Shown here: positions 63,879 to 64,000 of the stretch, piece after piece
How the letters are laid out: each line of letters starts with the position of its first letter
Numbering within the stretch: the stretch's first letter is position 1
Assembly: GCF_017305915.1 (NCBI RefSeq)
Contig: NZ_JAFKJN010000006.1
Coordinates: forward strand, 223,502 to 287,501
Direction of reading: 5' to 3'
DNA from: Reyranella sp.
GTDB lineage: Bacteria; Pseudomonadota; Alphaproteobacteria; Reyranellales; Reyranellaceae
Length of the DNA stretch: 64,000 nt
Program-made: the position numbers and the translations under genes
Notes under the pieces: model-generated
Seen by the model: the letters and a program-made list of their open reading frames with translations, nothing else
Databases searched by the model: none
What the model was told of the DNA's origin: nothing

Positions 63879-64000
63879 CAGGCTGCCAAGGGAGGTTGTG
63901 TCGGCTCATGGCGTTGAGGGTGACGATGAGCTTACGCATGACGGCGACGATGGCGACCTTGGGCTTCTTGCCGGCAGCGATGAGCCGCTGCTTGAAGGCT
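63868..64000 (-). CDS. IS110 family transposase, C-terminal fragment (gene continues off window)
   Basis: 43 codons readable, ending TAG at 63868-63870. The product AFKQRLIAAGKKPKVAIVAV then MRKLIVTLNAMSRHNLPWQP matches the conserved C-terminus of IS110-type DEDD recombinases (AAGKPAKVALVAVMRKLL..LNAM). The fragment belongs to the transposase_20 helical domain; the DEDD catalytic part is outside the window. It shows no sign of frameshift in the visible part. Confidence 0.9.
   Translation of the reverse strand, partial: AFKQRLIAAGKKPKVAIVAVMRKLIVTLNAMSRHNLPWQPAGA

Larger units (their letters stand above)
63827..64000 (-). mobile_element. End of an IS110-family insertion sequence, truncated by the window edge
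   Basis: The right end of the element (transposase 3' side) lies inside a family I palindromic repeat. About 41 bases of non-coding end separate the transposase stop from the junction. No terminal inverted repeat was seen, as expected for IS110. The rest lies beyond position 64000. Confidence 0.8.

Overview
This is a GC-rich chromosomal stretch from a free-living bacterium, most likely an alphaproteobacterium of the Rhodospirillales/Hyphomicrobiales kind. The evidence is the density of acyl-CoA dehydrogenases, enoyl-CoA hydratases, SDR oxidoreductases and luciferase-like monooxygenases, the orphan Bug/TctC-type binding proteins, the otsB-GH15-otsA trehalose cluster, and abundant GC-rich palindromic repeats between genes. 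I cannot fix the genus; a Reyranella-like organism is a guess. Genes are tightly packed, with many 4-nt ATGA/GTGA overlaps and convergent stop codons that touch. No rRNA, tRNA, CRISPR array or phage gene was recognised. The only mobile element is the end of an IS110-family insertion sequence at the right edge.

Layout. 1-17.5 kb: acyl-CoA and fatty-acid-type metabolism. It starts with a single-chain acyl-CoA carboxylase, a flavodoxin-like protein, and an operon of two acyl-CoA dehydrogenases, an SDR and a luciferase-like monooxygenase. Then come a DOPA-dioxygenase-like protein, a CinA domain, a frameshifted YcxB-like gene, a Phd/VapC toxin-antitoxin pair, a secreted protein, a trypsin-like protease, and an enoyl-CoA hydratase/SDR pair divergent from a 3-hydroxyacyl-CoA dehydrogenase. 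15.8-22 kb: two helicases, Lhr followed by a DEAD-box protein with a long disordered tail. 22-36 kb: a D-aminoacylase-type amidohydrolase, a second luciferase-like monooxygenase, a DMT exporter, an SDR, GFA and mini-RraA-like proteins, an epoxide-hydrolase-like enzyme, more enoyl-CoA hydratases, two glutathione transferases, an MDR reductase, TauE and an amidase. 36-45 kb: VapBC, a Bug protein, a DUF486 protein, a GT39 glycosyltransferase, a PepSY membrane protein beside FeoAB, a hydrolase, the C-terminal tail of a lost antitoxin, an FMN-binding protein and a GNAT acetyltransferase. 45-49.5 kb: trehalose synthesis. 49.5-53.9 kb: a class V aminotransferase, then a TetR regulator and a cytochrome b561/VOC/SDR/DUF4345 operon behind an AT-rich perfect palindrome. 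53.9-59.5 kb: a sugar-acid catabolic operon (Bug protein, SMP-30 lactonase, two tandem MFS carriers, D-tartrate-dehydratase-type enolase-superfamily enzyme). 59.5-64 kb: a ChaA-type antiporter, a third Bug protein, a YbaL/Kef-type antiporter, a YHS protein and the IS110 end.

The strongest unexplained signal is the repeats. At least four families of palindromic elements sit between genes. One is read in frame as a carboxylase linker, one supplies the ribosome-binding site of a transporter, three different ones fill the three spacers of one operon, and one is the insertion target of the IS110 element. One family has a two-hairpin form whose stems change sequence from copy to copy while keeping their pairing.
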